Notes under the pieces: generated by a model | What the model was told of the DNA's origin: nothing | The model's input: only the letters and a program-made list of their open reading frames with translations | Databases searched by the model: none | Made by a program: the position numbers and the translations under genes | IMG/VR virus record: IMGVR_UViG_3300018083_000086 | Location: 1-33,365 of that record | DNA length: 33,365 bases | Reading direction: 5' to 3' (one strand) | DNA from: a virus | Shown here: piece by piece, positions 26,736-33,365 of the stretch | Numbering within the stretch: position 1 is the stretch's first letter | Layout: every line of letters begins with the position of its first letter

Positions 26736-27635
26736 TTAGCGCCGCATGCCTGTTGTCGCGTGCCGAAACAGGGCCTCGTCGGAGAGGTCGCCGCCGTCGT
26801 CGTCGCCGCCGTTGCTGGCGGCCCCGGACGGGGTGACGTTCGAGAGGGACGGGGGCAGGCGGACTGGGGAAGGAGAACGAGCGCCGTTGGTCGATGGCAC
26901 GACCGAGATGCGCGCGAAGGCAAGAGCTTGCTTAAGAAACTCTGGGTCTTTCAGAGCCTCCTCGCGAACCTTCTTGTTGTAGGCATCGAGATCGTCACCG
27001 ACGATCGTGGTGCGCTCATGCTGGGCATACCAGGCCAGCAGTTCTCGGCCGGGGTTAGGAGCGTCCTTGACCCGGAGGATTTCGGCGGGAGAGGCTTTCT
27101 GCACCGCGGCCAAAGCCTGATCGAACCGGGCGGGATTGGAACTGCGGGCAAACTCGAAACTGAGTTCACCGCGCACATTCTTGATCTCGCTCTGCCACTC
27201 GTTCCGGAGATGCGCTTGGTAGCCCGCCGGATCGAGGAGAGGATCTGGCGGCTCCGGAGCTTTTGGCGGTTCTGGCTTGGGTTGGCTGCGCCGCAGTTCG
27301 GCGATCTCGCGCTCGTACTGCTGGGCTCTGGCTTCGGCTGCGCGACGGTTCTCGGCTTCCTCACGCAGCCGCCAAGCGGGGATGTGCCCGCCATCGGCCT
27401 CGGGAGGTTGCTGGGCAGCAGGGGGCGTTGCCTCCGCGGGCGCGGGGGTATCCCCGGCCTTGGGGGCAAAGCGTCCATGCTGATCGCGCGGTTGTTCGCC
27501 GGTTTCGGGCGGTGGTGGCTCGCTCTCCGGGGTTTCGGCGGGTGCGGCCTCTTGGGCCGGCTCGTCCGCCATTGCCTCGTTGAACAGGTCCGCGTCCGAA
27601 ACGTCGACTTCAACCACTTGGGCGTCGTCTGCCAT
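26736..27635 (-). CDS. Capsid scaffolding protein
   Basis: 299 residues from ATG 27635 (GGGGA five bases upstream); an open frame up to 27770 lacks a start signal. The N-terminal 90 residues are acidic and Pro/Ala-rich (QEAAPAETPESEPPPPETG, RDQHGRFAPKAG). A central coiled coil (RLREEAENRRAAEARAQQYE, REIAELRRSQ) and helical C-terminus (YNKKVREEALKDPEFLKQAL) follow. This acidic-disordered plus helical layout is that of phage scaffolds. It directly precedes the major capsid gene. The C-terminus ends in a basic residue pair (GMRR). Confidence 0.75.
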   Translation of the reverse strand: MADDAQVVEVDVSDADLFNEAMADEPAQEAAPAETPESEPPPPETGEQPRDQHGRFAPKAGDTPAPAEATPPAAQQPPEADGGHIPAWRLREEAENRRAAEARAQQYEREIAELRRSQPKPEPPKAPEPPDPLLDPAGYQAHLRNEWQSEIKNVRGELSFEFARSSNPARFDQALAAVQKASPAEILRVKDAPNPGRELLAWYAQHERTTIVGDDLDAYNKKVREEALKDPEFLKQALAFARISVVPSTNGARSPSPVRLPPSLSNVTPSGAASNGGDDDGGDLSDEALFRHATTGMRR

Positions 27636-27757
27636 TCTATCCCCATTCCAGTTCGCGTTTCGCTCGCGACTGCGGAATCCACCCCTTGACGGCGGGCGTG
27701 CCGGTGCCTCGTTTCGTCGAGGCTCACGCGGCGGGGAGATTTGGCGGGAGGGGCGTC

Positions 27758-27772
27758 TTGAGCAACGCACCA
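27758..27772. repeat. Intergenic repeat copy B
   Basis: TTGAGCAACGCACCA is identical to 18445-18459, with similar flanks for about 30 bp. It lies 120 bases upstream of the scaffold gene (minus) and about 150 bases upstream of the second PEP-CTERM-like gene (plus). Confidence 0.6.
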
Positions 27773-27794
27773 GGGCGGCTGGCTGGGCGGGAGC

Positions 27795-27840
27795 GACTAG
27801 GCGCTAGAGGCCCATGCCGCCTAGCCTCTGCCGCCTAGTC
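27795..27840. repeat. Inverted and tandem repeats in a divergent intergenic region
   Basis: GACTAGGCG (27795-27803) is complementary to CGCCTAGTC (27832-27840). Between and within them TGCCGCCTAG occurs twice, 14 bases apart. The region separates the minus-strand scaffold gene from the plus-strand exported-protein gene and may hold operators for either promoter. TTGACT (about 27867-27872) downstream is a possible -35 for the plus strand. Confidence 0.5.
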
Positions 27841-27920
27841 TGGCCCTAATTTTTAGACGGCCGTTGACTTACAGAGTCCGGCGCGGTTGGGTGGGGGCGG
27901 CAAACTGATAGGAGATCACC

Positions 27921-28505
27921 ATGCACATCAGGATGGCGGCTGTGGTCGCCTGCGTTTTGACGCTGGGCATCACGCCGGCGGCGGCTGATACGATCACCAC
28001 GGTCTCGGCTTTTCCGAGCGTGATCCAGGCCGGCGAGACGGCCCGCCTCACGTTAATCGTGAGCGGCGACGTATCCGACTTCCACTTCTTTTTCCAAGGG
28101 GCCTATTGGGAAGCAATGCCGTGGGCAAACGATGTCACCTTTTATGATGGTCTTGGTGGCAGTTCCCATTTTTCCTCGGATTTTTTCACCGGCCTTCAGA
28201 CGGCATGGACGATACCAGTCACTTATCCTGACGCCGGAACGTTTTACCCGCGGTTCGACGCTGACATCGTGTTTCGCTTGACCAGAGGCCGATCTGATCC
28301 CTCCGACTGCCCGAACAATGGCCACGCCTTCTGTCTCACATTTGTGAATATGGGCGGGGACTATTCAACTTCGGTTACTGTCAACAATCTGGCCGCTGTG
28401 CCGGGACCAATCATCGGCACTGGATTGCCCGGCGTGCTGCTACTAGCGGCATGTGGTCTGCTTTTTACTTACCGACGACGGTCCAGCCGGTCGGCGTGTA
28501 TCTGA
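27921..28505 (+). CDS. Exported PEP-CTERM-like surface protein 2
   Basis: 194 residues, AGGAGATCACC before the ATG. A signal peptide (MAAVVACVLTLGITPAAA, cleavage after AAA-D near residue 23) leads to a beta-rich body of about 135 residues with an Ig-like feel (ITTVSAFPSVIQAGETARLTL) and one Cys pair (SDCPNNGHAFC). The last 35 residues are a sorting-type tail, VPGPIIGTGLPG, a hydrophobic helix, then YRRRSSR. It is on the plus strand between late minus-strand clusters, and its final 41 bases overlap tail to tail the end of the tailspike gene. It shares only the tail motif and general build with protein 1. Likely a lysogeny-expressed moron (inference). Confidence 0.75.
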   Translation: MHIRMAAVVACVLTLGITPAAADTITTVSAFPSVIQAGETARLTLIVSGDVSDFHFFFQGAYWEAMPWANDVTFYDGLGGSSHFSSDFFTGLQTAWTIPVTYPDAGTFYPRFDADIVFRLTRGRSDPSDCPNNGHAFCLTFVNMGGDYSTSVTVNNLAAVPGPIIGTGLPGVLLLAACGLLFTYRRRSSRSACI

Positions 28506-30210
28506 GATTTACATGATTTGATCCGGTACTAACCGCTGCCGCGCCCCACGTTGCCGTATCGGCGTTGCTGACGTTGAATTGGTAGCCTTCAAAAGTATTT
28601 GGGCGACCTGCATCGGAAACCACAGTAAAGAACCCCGTCCCAAAAACAGTCCCAGGACCACCCGGATCAGCCAACGGGAAGGTAATCGTAAAAAAGTTGG
28701 GAACGGACACATGCTCAAAAACACCATTATATCCAGATGGTGTCACGCCTGTAATGCTCACGTTTCCCAATTGCGCGGTTGGAAGATCGCCAGCACCCGT
28801 TAAAGTCACGGTCGCCGTGCCTGCCGACCATGATGCCGAGCCGACAGTGTAAGTTTTTGCTGGCAGACCTGCCATCGTCCAAACAGAGGCAACATTACAC
28901 TCTTCCAGGGTCATTGACATCGCGGTGGTTGGAAGTTCCCAATCCACGCCGCCCAGGGTGCTGGTATTGTCGACACTGACCGCGGCGAACCAACATGGCG
29001 ATCCCCCGCTTGCCATATACACGCCCGATTGTTCATACTGTCCGGTGATACTAATACCCTCAAACGCACACGACCCCCCAGCAACGGGATAAAGGCCGTA
29101 CTGTGGATCGCCTGGAATCGAACCCTCGGTCGCTTCTATGAAGATACCGGCATAGCGGCTGTTGCCAGAAGGGTAAGCAATCGCGATGCCATTGTTTTTG
29201 AAATGACACCCTGCAACCACCAATCCGGTGCCTCCGGTCGCACCGGGCGATGCCGGATAAGGCCCCGACGAATTGGAAATGCCAATGTTATTATGTTCAA
29301 AATAGCAACCTCGATATATCATCGCGCCTTGACCGCCATAGGTGCGAATTGCTGTATCAAAATCTTTGAAGGTGCAATTTCTTGTTTCGCCGTTTGCCCC
29401 CCTGGCAAGACCCGTAGAGCCTGTTGCGAGAGCGTCGTAGGCTCTGAAATGACAATTGCTCATCGTGACTTCAAGCGAATACCAATACGCGCCTGGATCA
29501 GTGGGCGTCCCAAACTGATCGTTGTTGTCTGTAGTAATTCCAAAATTCGCTGTGACATCACAATCAAAGATATGTATGCCGACGCTGGTGCCCGCGCGTA
29601 TGCCGCCCCCAAGGGCACCTCTATTAACGAGCGTTAGCTTTTCAAAGAAAGACCCGCCTCCGGCGAATGAGCCAAATAAATATCGTTTAATGATGTAATC
29701 ATCGAAGTCCCCAGTGATCCTCGATGCGCCCATGGAGCCGAGAAAATAGGCTTGCGTTACAATGGGGCTAATATCAATTGGGCCAGATACATAATAGTCC
29801 CCCGGGGGGAAATAGATCACGCCCTTGACGGGATGGTGGAAGGTTATAGTGTCGCCCTCCTCAACTACCCCAACGATGTTGTTGAACGTCACCGTCGTCG
29901 CGGTCTTGCCTTGAACCTGTGGGTAAACCATCGTGTCCGGGTCGGTGACGTTTGTAGCATACATTCCGACCGCAACGTTATCTGGGACGCTCTCGAACGT
30001 CAGTACATTGCCCAGGTTGGTGTCAGTAGTTACCAGAGTCACCTGCCCCCAATTGAAGGCAGCCATGATGGCGTCTAGATCATCGGTAACGCCATCCCCC
30101 ACGGCACCAAAGTCGCGGACGTTCTTTATCGACGCCAGCCGATCCGGCATGGTGCGATCTGTCGGCGCATCGGTTGCCGGAAATTCATAGGCCGTGAACG
30201 GGTTAGTCAT
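28465..30210 (-). CDS. Tailspike 1 of a paralogous pair, pectate-lyase-type beta-helix
   Basis: 581 residues. The N-terminal cassette (FTAYEFPATDAPTDRTMPDRLA) leads to the Pectate_lyase_3 signature IKNVRDFGAVGDGVTDD (residues 28-44) and VIYFPPGDYYVSGPI. A right-handed beta-helix follows, with rungs such as HIFDCDVTANFGI, MSNCHFRAYDAL and MIYRGCYFEHNNIGISN. The last 45 residues (NTFEGYQFNVSNADTATWGA, then GSNHVNLRY, WTVVGK) form a C-terminal cap shared with the upstream neighbour. It likely binds or degrades surface glycans. Its start overlaps the neighbour's stop by ATGA. Confidence 0.87.
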   Translation of the reverse strand: MTNPFTAYEFPATDAPTDRTMPDRLASIKNVRDFGAVGDGVTDDLDAIMAAFNWGQVTLVTTDTNLGNVLTFESVPDNVAVGMYATNVTDPDTMVYPQVQGKTATTVTFNNIVGVVEEGDTITFHHPVKGVIYFPPGDYYVSGPIDISPIVTQAYFLGSMGASRITGDFDDYIIKRYLFGSFAGGGSFFEKLTLVNRGALGGGIRAGTSVGIHIFDCDVTANFGITTDNNDQFGTPTDPGAYWYSLEVTMSNCHFRAYDALATGSTGLARGANGETRNCTFKDFDTAIRTYGGQGAMIYRGCYFEHNNIGISNSSGPYPASPGATGGTGLVVAGCHFKNNGIAIAYPSGNSRYAGIFIEATEGSIPGDPQYGLYPVAGGSCAFEGISITGQYEQSGVYMASGGSPCWFAAVSVDNTSTLGGVDWELPTTAMSMTLEECNVASVWTMAGLPAKTYTVGSASWSAGTATVTLTGAGDLPTAQLGNVSITGVTPSGYNGVFEHVSVPNFFTITFPLADPGGPGTVFGTGFFTVVSDAGRPNTFEGYQFNVSNADTATWGAAAVSTGSNHVNLRYTPTGWTVVGK

Positions 30211-31733
30211 TTACCAACGACCGTGTAGTTCGTGCCATTGAACCTCACCTTGACGTGGTTCGACCCACTACCGGCCGCAGTCGCACCCCACGTCGCCGTG
30301 TTGCAATCGGTGATGTCAAACTCGTCACCCTCCAGCACGTCGCCTCCGGTCGGTAGCTGAGAGTAGGTCCAGGTCGGGTTTTCGTTCGTGTTGTAAAACC
30401 TCGCCGTATAGGCGTTTGACGGGAACTCCCAAAACTCACCCCCACCACTTCCAGGAGTTGAGGATACTTCTCTAATTATGAGATTGGCACGACTAGACGC
30501 GGTGCCCACAGAAAATCCCGCTACTGTCGCATATTCGCCAATGGTACATCCCTGAAAAATCCCATTTCGCGCGCAATCATCTCTGATCCGAAATCCATAT
30601 TGAGAGCCGCTAATACCACTAACCACTCCTGAATTACCAGAGTCATGCCCAAGCGCACCACAGCCCGCAACGACAAAGCCATCACATAGTCCTCCGCCAG
30701 CACCTCCAAAATCATATGCCGTCCAACATCCTTCAGTACTAACCGCCTCGATGATGAACCCGCTCAAGCCTACGGGGTTGTCCCCACTATCAACGCCAAA
30801 CAGGAACGACGTATTGCATCGCTCACTGCGACAGCCAACAATGCTCAACCCAGAGCCATAGGCTCGCACCCCCGTGTCTGCACCCGACAACGTGCATCCC
30901 TGAATTACACCGCCGCCCCCAATGATGATATAATGAGACCCATCGACAGTTCCATTATTAGCAATCACACAACTATCAACGGATATATTTTGTGAGCTAA
31001 CACCAACGTCATCTTCTGTTGTTAGGCAAATAAAGCCGCCAAGGCCACAGTTACGAATGACCCCGCCAATAGTTGATCCAAGCCTGATGCAGCCCCCGGT
31101 CGCGCTGCCGTTTTGAATGGCTAGAGTCTCGAATATGCGGCCGCCAGAAGTGTTGTTTGCTATTCGCTTGTGAACCCCGGACTGCGATCCGGTCGTGGCG
31201 ATGACCGTGCCGCCAGGGGTGGCCGACAACGTATAAGTGTCAGCGGAAAGGACGGTCTTAATGTAGTAGGTAACCCCCGCCACAAGCCCGGTGGGCAATG
31301 CGCCCGTGGTTGATAGCTTAACCGGAGCGTCAGCAACCCGCCCGTGTCCAGTTTCGGTGACGACACCTGGGGACGCAATGGTGATCGTTACTGTGACGGA
31401 CGTGAAGTGTCGATCGAATACGTAGCCGTCGACGTTTCCAAAGAGGTTCGTGCCCTTCTCGCCACGAAAGCAGATGCTTAAATCACCGTCGTAATCGAAT
31501 GTGATTGGAGCTGAAACCTTGTATGCGCCGAGCGGGAAATAAATCACCCCGCGATCGGCACCATCAGTCCAATCAACGGCGGCCTGAATAGCTGACGTGC
31601 TGTCGGCACCTCCTAATGGGTCAGCACCAAAATCGACGACGTTTTTGATTTCGGCCAGCCGATCCGGCATGGTGCGCGGCGTGGGCGCGCCGGTTGCGGG
31701 GAACTCAAAGGTAGTAAAGGGGGTGTCGGTCAT
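30207..31733 (-). CDS. Tailspike 2 of a paralogous pair, beta-helix
   Basis: 508 residues with GGGGA 9 bases before the ATG. It has the same start cassette as its neighbour (FTTFEFPATGAPTPRTMPDRLA, IKNVVDFGADPLGGADST) and the same end (GDEFDITDCNTATWGAT, GSNHVKVRF, YTVVGK). The middle is unrelated in sequence, with a short beta insertion around residues 110-190 (TVTITIASPGVVTETGHGR, VTYYIKTVLSADTYTL) and beta-helix rungs rich in Cys and Gly (GGVIRNCGLGGF, SVDSCVIANNG, LSIVGCRSERCN). It is an alternative or partner spike using the same docking and capping parts. Confidence 0.85.
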   Translation of the reverse strand: MTDTPFTTFEFPATGAPTPRTMPDRLAEIKNVVDFGADPLGGADSTSAIQAAVDWTDGADRGVIYFPLGAYKVSAPITFDYDGDLSICFRGEKGTNLFGNVDGYVFDRHFTSVTVTITIASPGVVTETGHGRVADAPVKLSTTGALPTGLVAGVTYYIKTVLSADTYTLSATPGGTVIATTGSQSGVHKRIANNTSGGRIFETLAIQNGSATGGCIRLGSTIGGVIRNCGLGGFICLTTEDDVGVSSQNISVDSCVIANNGTVDGSHYIIIGGGGVIQGCTLSGADTGVRAYGSGLSIVGCRSERCNTSFLFGVDSGDNPVGLSGFIIEAVSTEGCWTAYDFGGAGGGLCDGFVVAGCGALGHDSGNSGVVSGISGSQYGFRIRDDCARNGIFQGCTIGEYATVAGFSVGTASSRANLIIREVSSTPGSGGGEFWEFPSNAYTARFYNTNENPTWTYSQLPTGGDVLEGDEFDITDCNTATWGATAAGSGSNHVKVRFNGTNYTVVGK

Positions 31734-31829
31734 TAGTTATGTTCCCCTAGAGGCATAATCCTGATTGCGTTTGAGGGTGCTGTGGCTCTCGCTAGCCCAA
31801 AGCACAGGCGCATTACCGCAGTCATGATC
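31734..31829. other. Short gap, no gene seen
   Basis: 96 bases upstream of tailspike 2. It contains the SD of that gene at its left end and nothing else that could be assigned; a promoter for the spike pair could lie here but no clear hexamers are visible. Confidence 0.4.
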
Positions 31830-32462
31830 TTAAGCCCACGCCGTATAGCCAGAGGGGATATGGGCGGGGTTGATGTTCGAGCCGGTTATCAGTTGGTATA
31901 TACCATTGCTTGCCCCCCACACGGTTAGCATGGGGCGAGCACCAGGCATTCCGCCATTCCCAACAGCACCGGTCCCAGTGGCACCAGACGTAGGATCGCC
32001 ACTGAGATACCAAACAGTATTTAGAGACACATAATAAAACTCATTGGTTGAATCGAGCGCAAAGCCCAGCACATCGTTGTCGGCCAAGCTTACAGCACCA
32101 CCTAAGTTTGTGCCATTCCAGCCGTTGGAGGCCTGATTACCGTTAAAAATATTGTTCCCAACGCTGTTAGCAAGCAAATCAGCATCCATAGCCGCACCAT
32201 TTGCGGTCGTATTATCCATTAGACCAAAATTAAAAATTGGCGTGACCGGCGCAGTTAAAACTTTGACTTCGAAATAATGCTTGCCGGTTGAATATGCCTG
32301 CGTTCCGCGCACCGTGCTTACAGAGCTTGCCAGTCCGGTGACCGTATCGTTAGCAATGGTTGTCGTGCTTAAGACTGAATTCGTGCCGTGATCGCCCCAT
32401 ACGCTGCCAGCGGCAGCGGCCGCAGCATTATCCCCCAGCATGACACTAAGAATGCCGCTCAT
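31830..32462 (-). CDS. SPRY-like domain virion protein
   Basis: 210 residues. After an Ala-rich N-terminus (DNAAAAAAGSVWGDHG) the pattern is that of a SPRY/B30.2 jelly-roll: STGKHYFEVKVL, FNFGLMDN, then NDVLGFALDSTNEFYYVSLN and VWYLSGDPTSG, ending with RPMLTVWGASNGIYQLITG and IPSGYTAW. SPRY domains bind peptides or glycans in eukaryotes and appear in some phage structural proteins. Located between fibre-like genes, it is probably a tail decoration or receptor-binding part. It begins at an ATG sharing one base with the previous stop. Confidence 0.72.
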   Translation of the reverse strand: MSGILSVMLGDNAAAAAAGSVWGDHGTNSVLSTTTIANDTVTGLASSVSTVRGTQAYSTGKHYFEVKVLTAPVTPIFNFGLMDNTTANGAAMDADLLANSVGNNIFNGNQASNGWNGTNLGGAVSLADNDVLGFALDSTNEFYYVSLNTVWYLSGDPTSGATGTGAVGNGGMPGARPMLTVWGASNGIYQLITGSNINPAHIPSGYTAWA

Positions 32463-33127
32463 CAGGTGAGCCCCGTGCCGCTAATCATCCACTGGCCGGA
32501 CGCGACCTTAATGGCGGTAGCAATGCCGTCCGCTGCAAGCGTGCGGTCGCCAGTCGTTCCAGCCCCAGCCAACCTCATCGCGTCCGTGGTGATCTTAATG
32601 GTGACAACGCCGCCCGAGTGTTGGTTGACGAACGTGATAACGGTCCCAACCGGATATGCCACGCTGCCGTCGATGGTAAAGTCGCGCGCCGTGGTGTCGG
32701 CAGAGGGGTGGAATACGTGCTTGCCAGCGTCGGCCAAAACGGTCGTGTAGTTGGCCGAGTTCGAGTTCTGCGGGAGTCCGATATAGCCAATTGACGCCGC
32801 GGTAGCTGTGGTGTGTGTGACACCGTTGATAATCGGCGAAGTAAAGGTCTGTGCGCCGGTGAATGTCTGTGCCGCGTCTGTCCTGGCGACCGTCGCGCTC
32901 GTGCCTGGGAACGTCATCGTGGTGCTGTCGGTGCCGGCCAATGTCAGACTATTGCTGCCGGTGAGCGTCTTGCCGGAAGCGACCGACACAGAGCCGGCGC
33001 CGATCGCCAGCGTCTTGATCTGCGTGGCGGTGATCTTCACGTCGGCGCTCGACTGCGTGCCGTAGATCAATTCGGTGCCGCCGAGCGTGGTGGCTGCGGT
33101 CATCGAGGCGAGTGCGGTATCGGCCAT
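32462..33127 (-). CDS. Fibre/decoration protein with repetitive beta shaft
   Basis: 221 residues, AGGA 8 bases before the ATG. Rich in Thr, Ser, Ala and Gly. Short beta repeats form a shaft: GKTLTGSNSLTLAGTDST, TMTFPGTSATVARTDAAQ, TFTGAQTFTSPIINGVTH. A C-terminal globular part follows (HVFHPSADTTARDFTIDGS, GTVITFVNQHSGGVVTI, ASGQWMISGTGL). Proteins with this exact build (TFTGAQTFTSP ... SGQWMISG) are common among phage head or tail fibres. It is coupled to the SPRY gene. Receptor or accessory role not determined. Confidence 0.78.
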   Translation of the reverse strand: MADTALASMTAATTLGGTELIYGTQSSADVKITATQIKTLAIGAGSVSVASGKTLTGSNSLTLAGTDSTTMTFPGTSATVARTDAAQTFTGAQTFTSPIINGVTHTTATAASIGYIGLPQNSNSANYTTVLADAGKHVFHPSADTTARDFTIDGSVAYPVGTVITFVNQHSGGVVTIKITTDAMRLAGAGTTGDRTLAADGIATAIKVASGQWMISGTGLT

Positions 33128-33137
33128 GGGCGTTGTC

Positions 33138-33365
33138 CTATGAGGCGATCAGTTGATTGCCAGAATTGTCCTCGAGCGGAACCCCGCTGCCGTCCACCAG
33201 CGTGGCGCCCGCGAACGAGCCGCCGCCTGCAAGAATGAGTTTCCCGGTTGCGGCCAGAACGAGATAGCTGGCGTTGTCGACGAGCAGCAGGTAGTTGGTG
33301 GTCTCGGCCACGTCGGTGACGGTAACAGCGATGTTGAAGCCGGATGACAACTCGCCGGTGGCTAC
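33138..33365 (-). CDS. C-terminal end of a beta-rich virion protein, cut by window edge
   Basis: The frame is open to the right edge. An internal TTG at 33350 could be read as a start but has no SD. The visible reading (VATGELSSGFNIAVTVTDVA, then TNYLLLVDNASYLVLAATGK, GGGSFAGATLVDGSGV) is beta-rich and looks like the last domain of a longer structural protein. I therefore treat it as partial. It ends 10 bases before the next gene's ATG. Confidence 0.6.
   Translation of the reverse strand, partial: VATGELSSGFNIAVTVTDVAETTNYLLLVDNASYLVLAATGKLILAGGGSFAGATLVDGSGVPLEDNSGNQLIAS

Noticed and set aside
26760-27689. 309-codon plus-strand open frame over the scaffold gene
   Set aside because: Antisense to a scaffold gene with typical composition and position; no SD, and the codon pattern follows the other strand.
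33138-33350. Complete 70-residue gene from TTG 33350
   Set aside because: No ribosome site, and the frame continues open to the window edge, so a truncated longer protein is more likely.
1-33365. CRISPR arrays, tRNA or rRNA genes, insertion-sequence transposases
   Set aside because: No regular repeat-spacer pattern, cloverleaf-like sequence or transposase motif was seen by eye; a dedicated tRNA scan was not possible.

Overview
This window is almost wall-to-wall bacteriophage. It looks like a temperate podovirus of a GC-rich alphaproteobacterium, probably a rhizobial or Bradyrhizobium-like host (inference). The reasons are a GcrA-family gene (GcrA is an alphaproteobacterial cell-cycle regulator), two exported proteins with the host-style VPGPxxGxGLPG membrane tail, a tyrosine integrase, and a P22-like order of head-tail and ejection genes. 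No rRNA, tRNA, CRISPR array or clear host gene was found.

Layout. (1) 1-3810, minus strand: early/replication block. It runs from a Cro-like repressor through a GcrA homologue, small unknowns, an HNH nuclease, a VRR-NUC nuclease and an O-like replication initiator to a DnaB-type helicase cut by the window edge. The initiator gene contains two arrays of 11-bp-phased GCTAGC iterons and a polypurine tract, a candidate replication origin. (2) 3811-4340: divergent switch. A Cro-like gene (minus) faces a CI-like gene (plus), with four 17-bp palindromes CTTTGC-N5-GCAAAG in two pairs. Each pair is 35 bp centre to centre and each brackets a TTGAC(A/G) -35 box. (3) 4340-8854, plus strand: tightly coupled operon of small unknowns, a YqaJ-type exonuclease, RecT, an excisionase-like HTH and the integrase. 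(4) 8855-10954, plus strand: possible attP zone, a PEP-CTERM-like exported protein and several small genes.

(5) 10913-18417, minus strand: lysis and host recognition. A terminator ends the block. It holds a three-domain endolysin, an AP2-HNH homing endonuclease, a holin candidate, a TM/coiled-coil protein, an S74-chaperone tail fibre, a beta-helix tailspike, an adaptor-like protein and a collar-type fibre. (6) 18587-27635, minus strand: virion core. From 5' to 3' these are scaffold, major capsid, decoration protein, gp4-like and gp10-like tail accessory proteins, and three ejection-type proteins. One of these carries a +1 frameshift at its fifth codon. (7) 27921-28505, plus strand: a second PEP-CTERM-like gene on its own. 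(8) 28465-33365, minus strand: two paralogous tailspikes, a SPRY-like protein and further fibre or decoration proteins, continuing off the right edge. Terminase and portal are not visible.

How it works together (inference). CI binding at the paired operators would silence both the leftward replication operon and the rightward recombination/integration operon. On induction the initiator would bind its own gene and load the helicase, while YqaJ and RecT support recombination. Late minus-strand transcription would then make head, tail, fibre and lysis proteins. The integrase has phage genes on both sides, so the sequence appears to be in an unintegrated (circular) arrangement.
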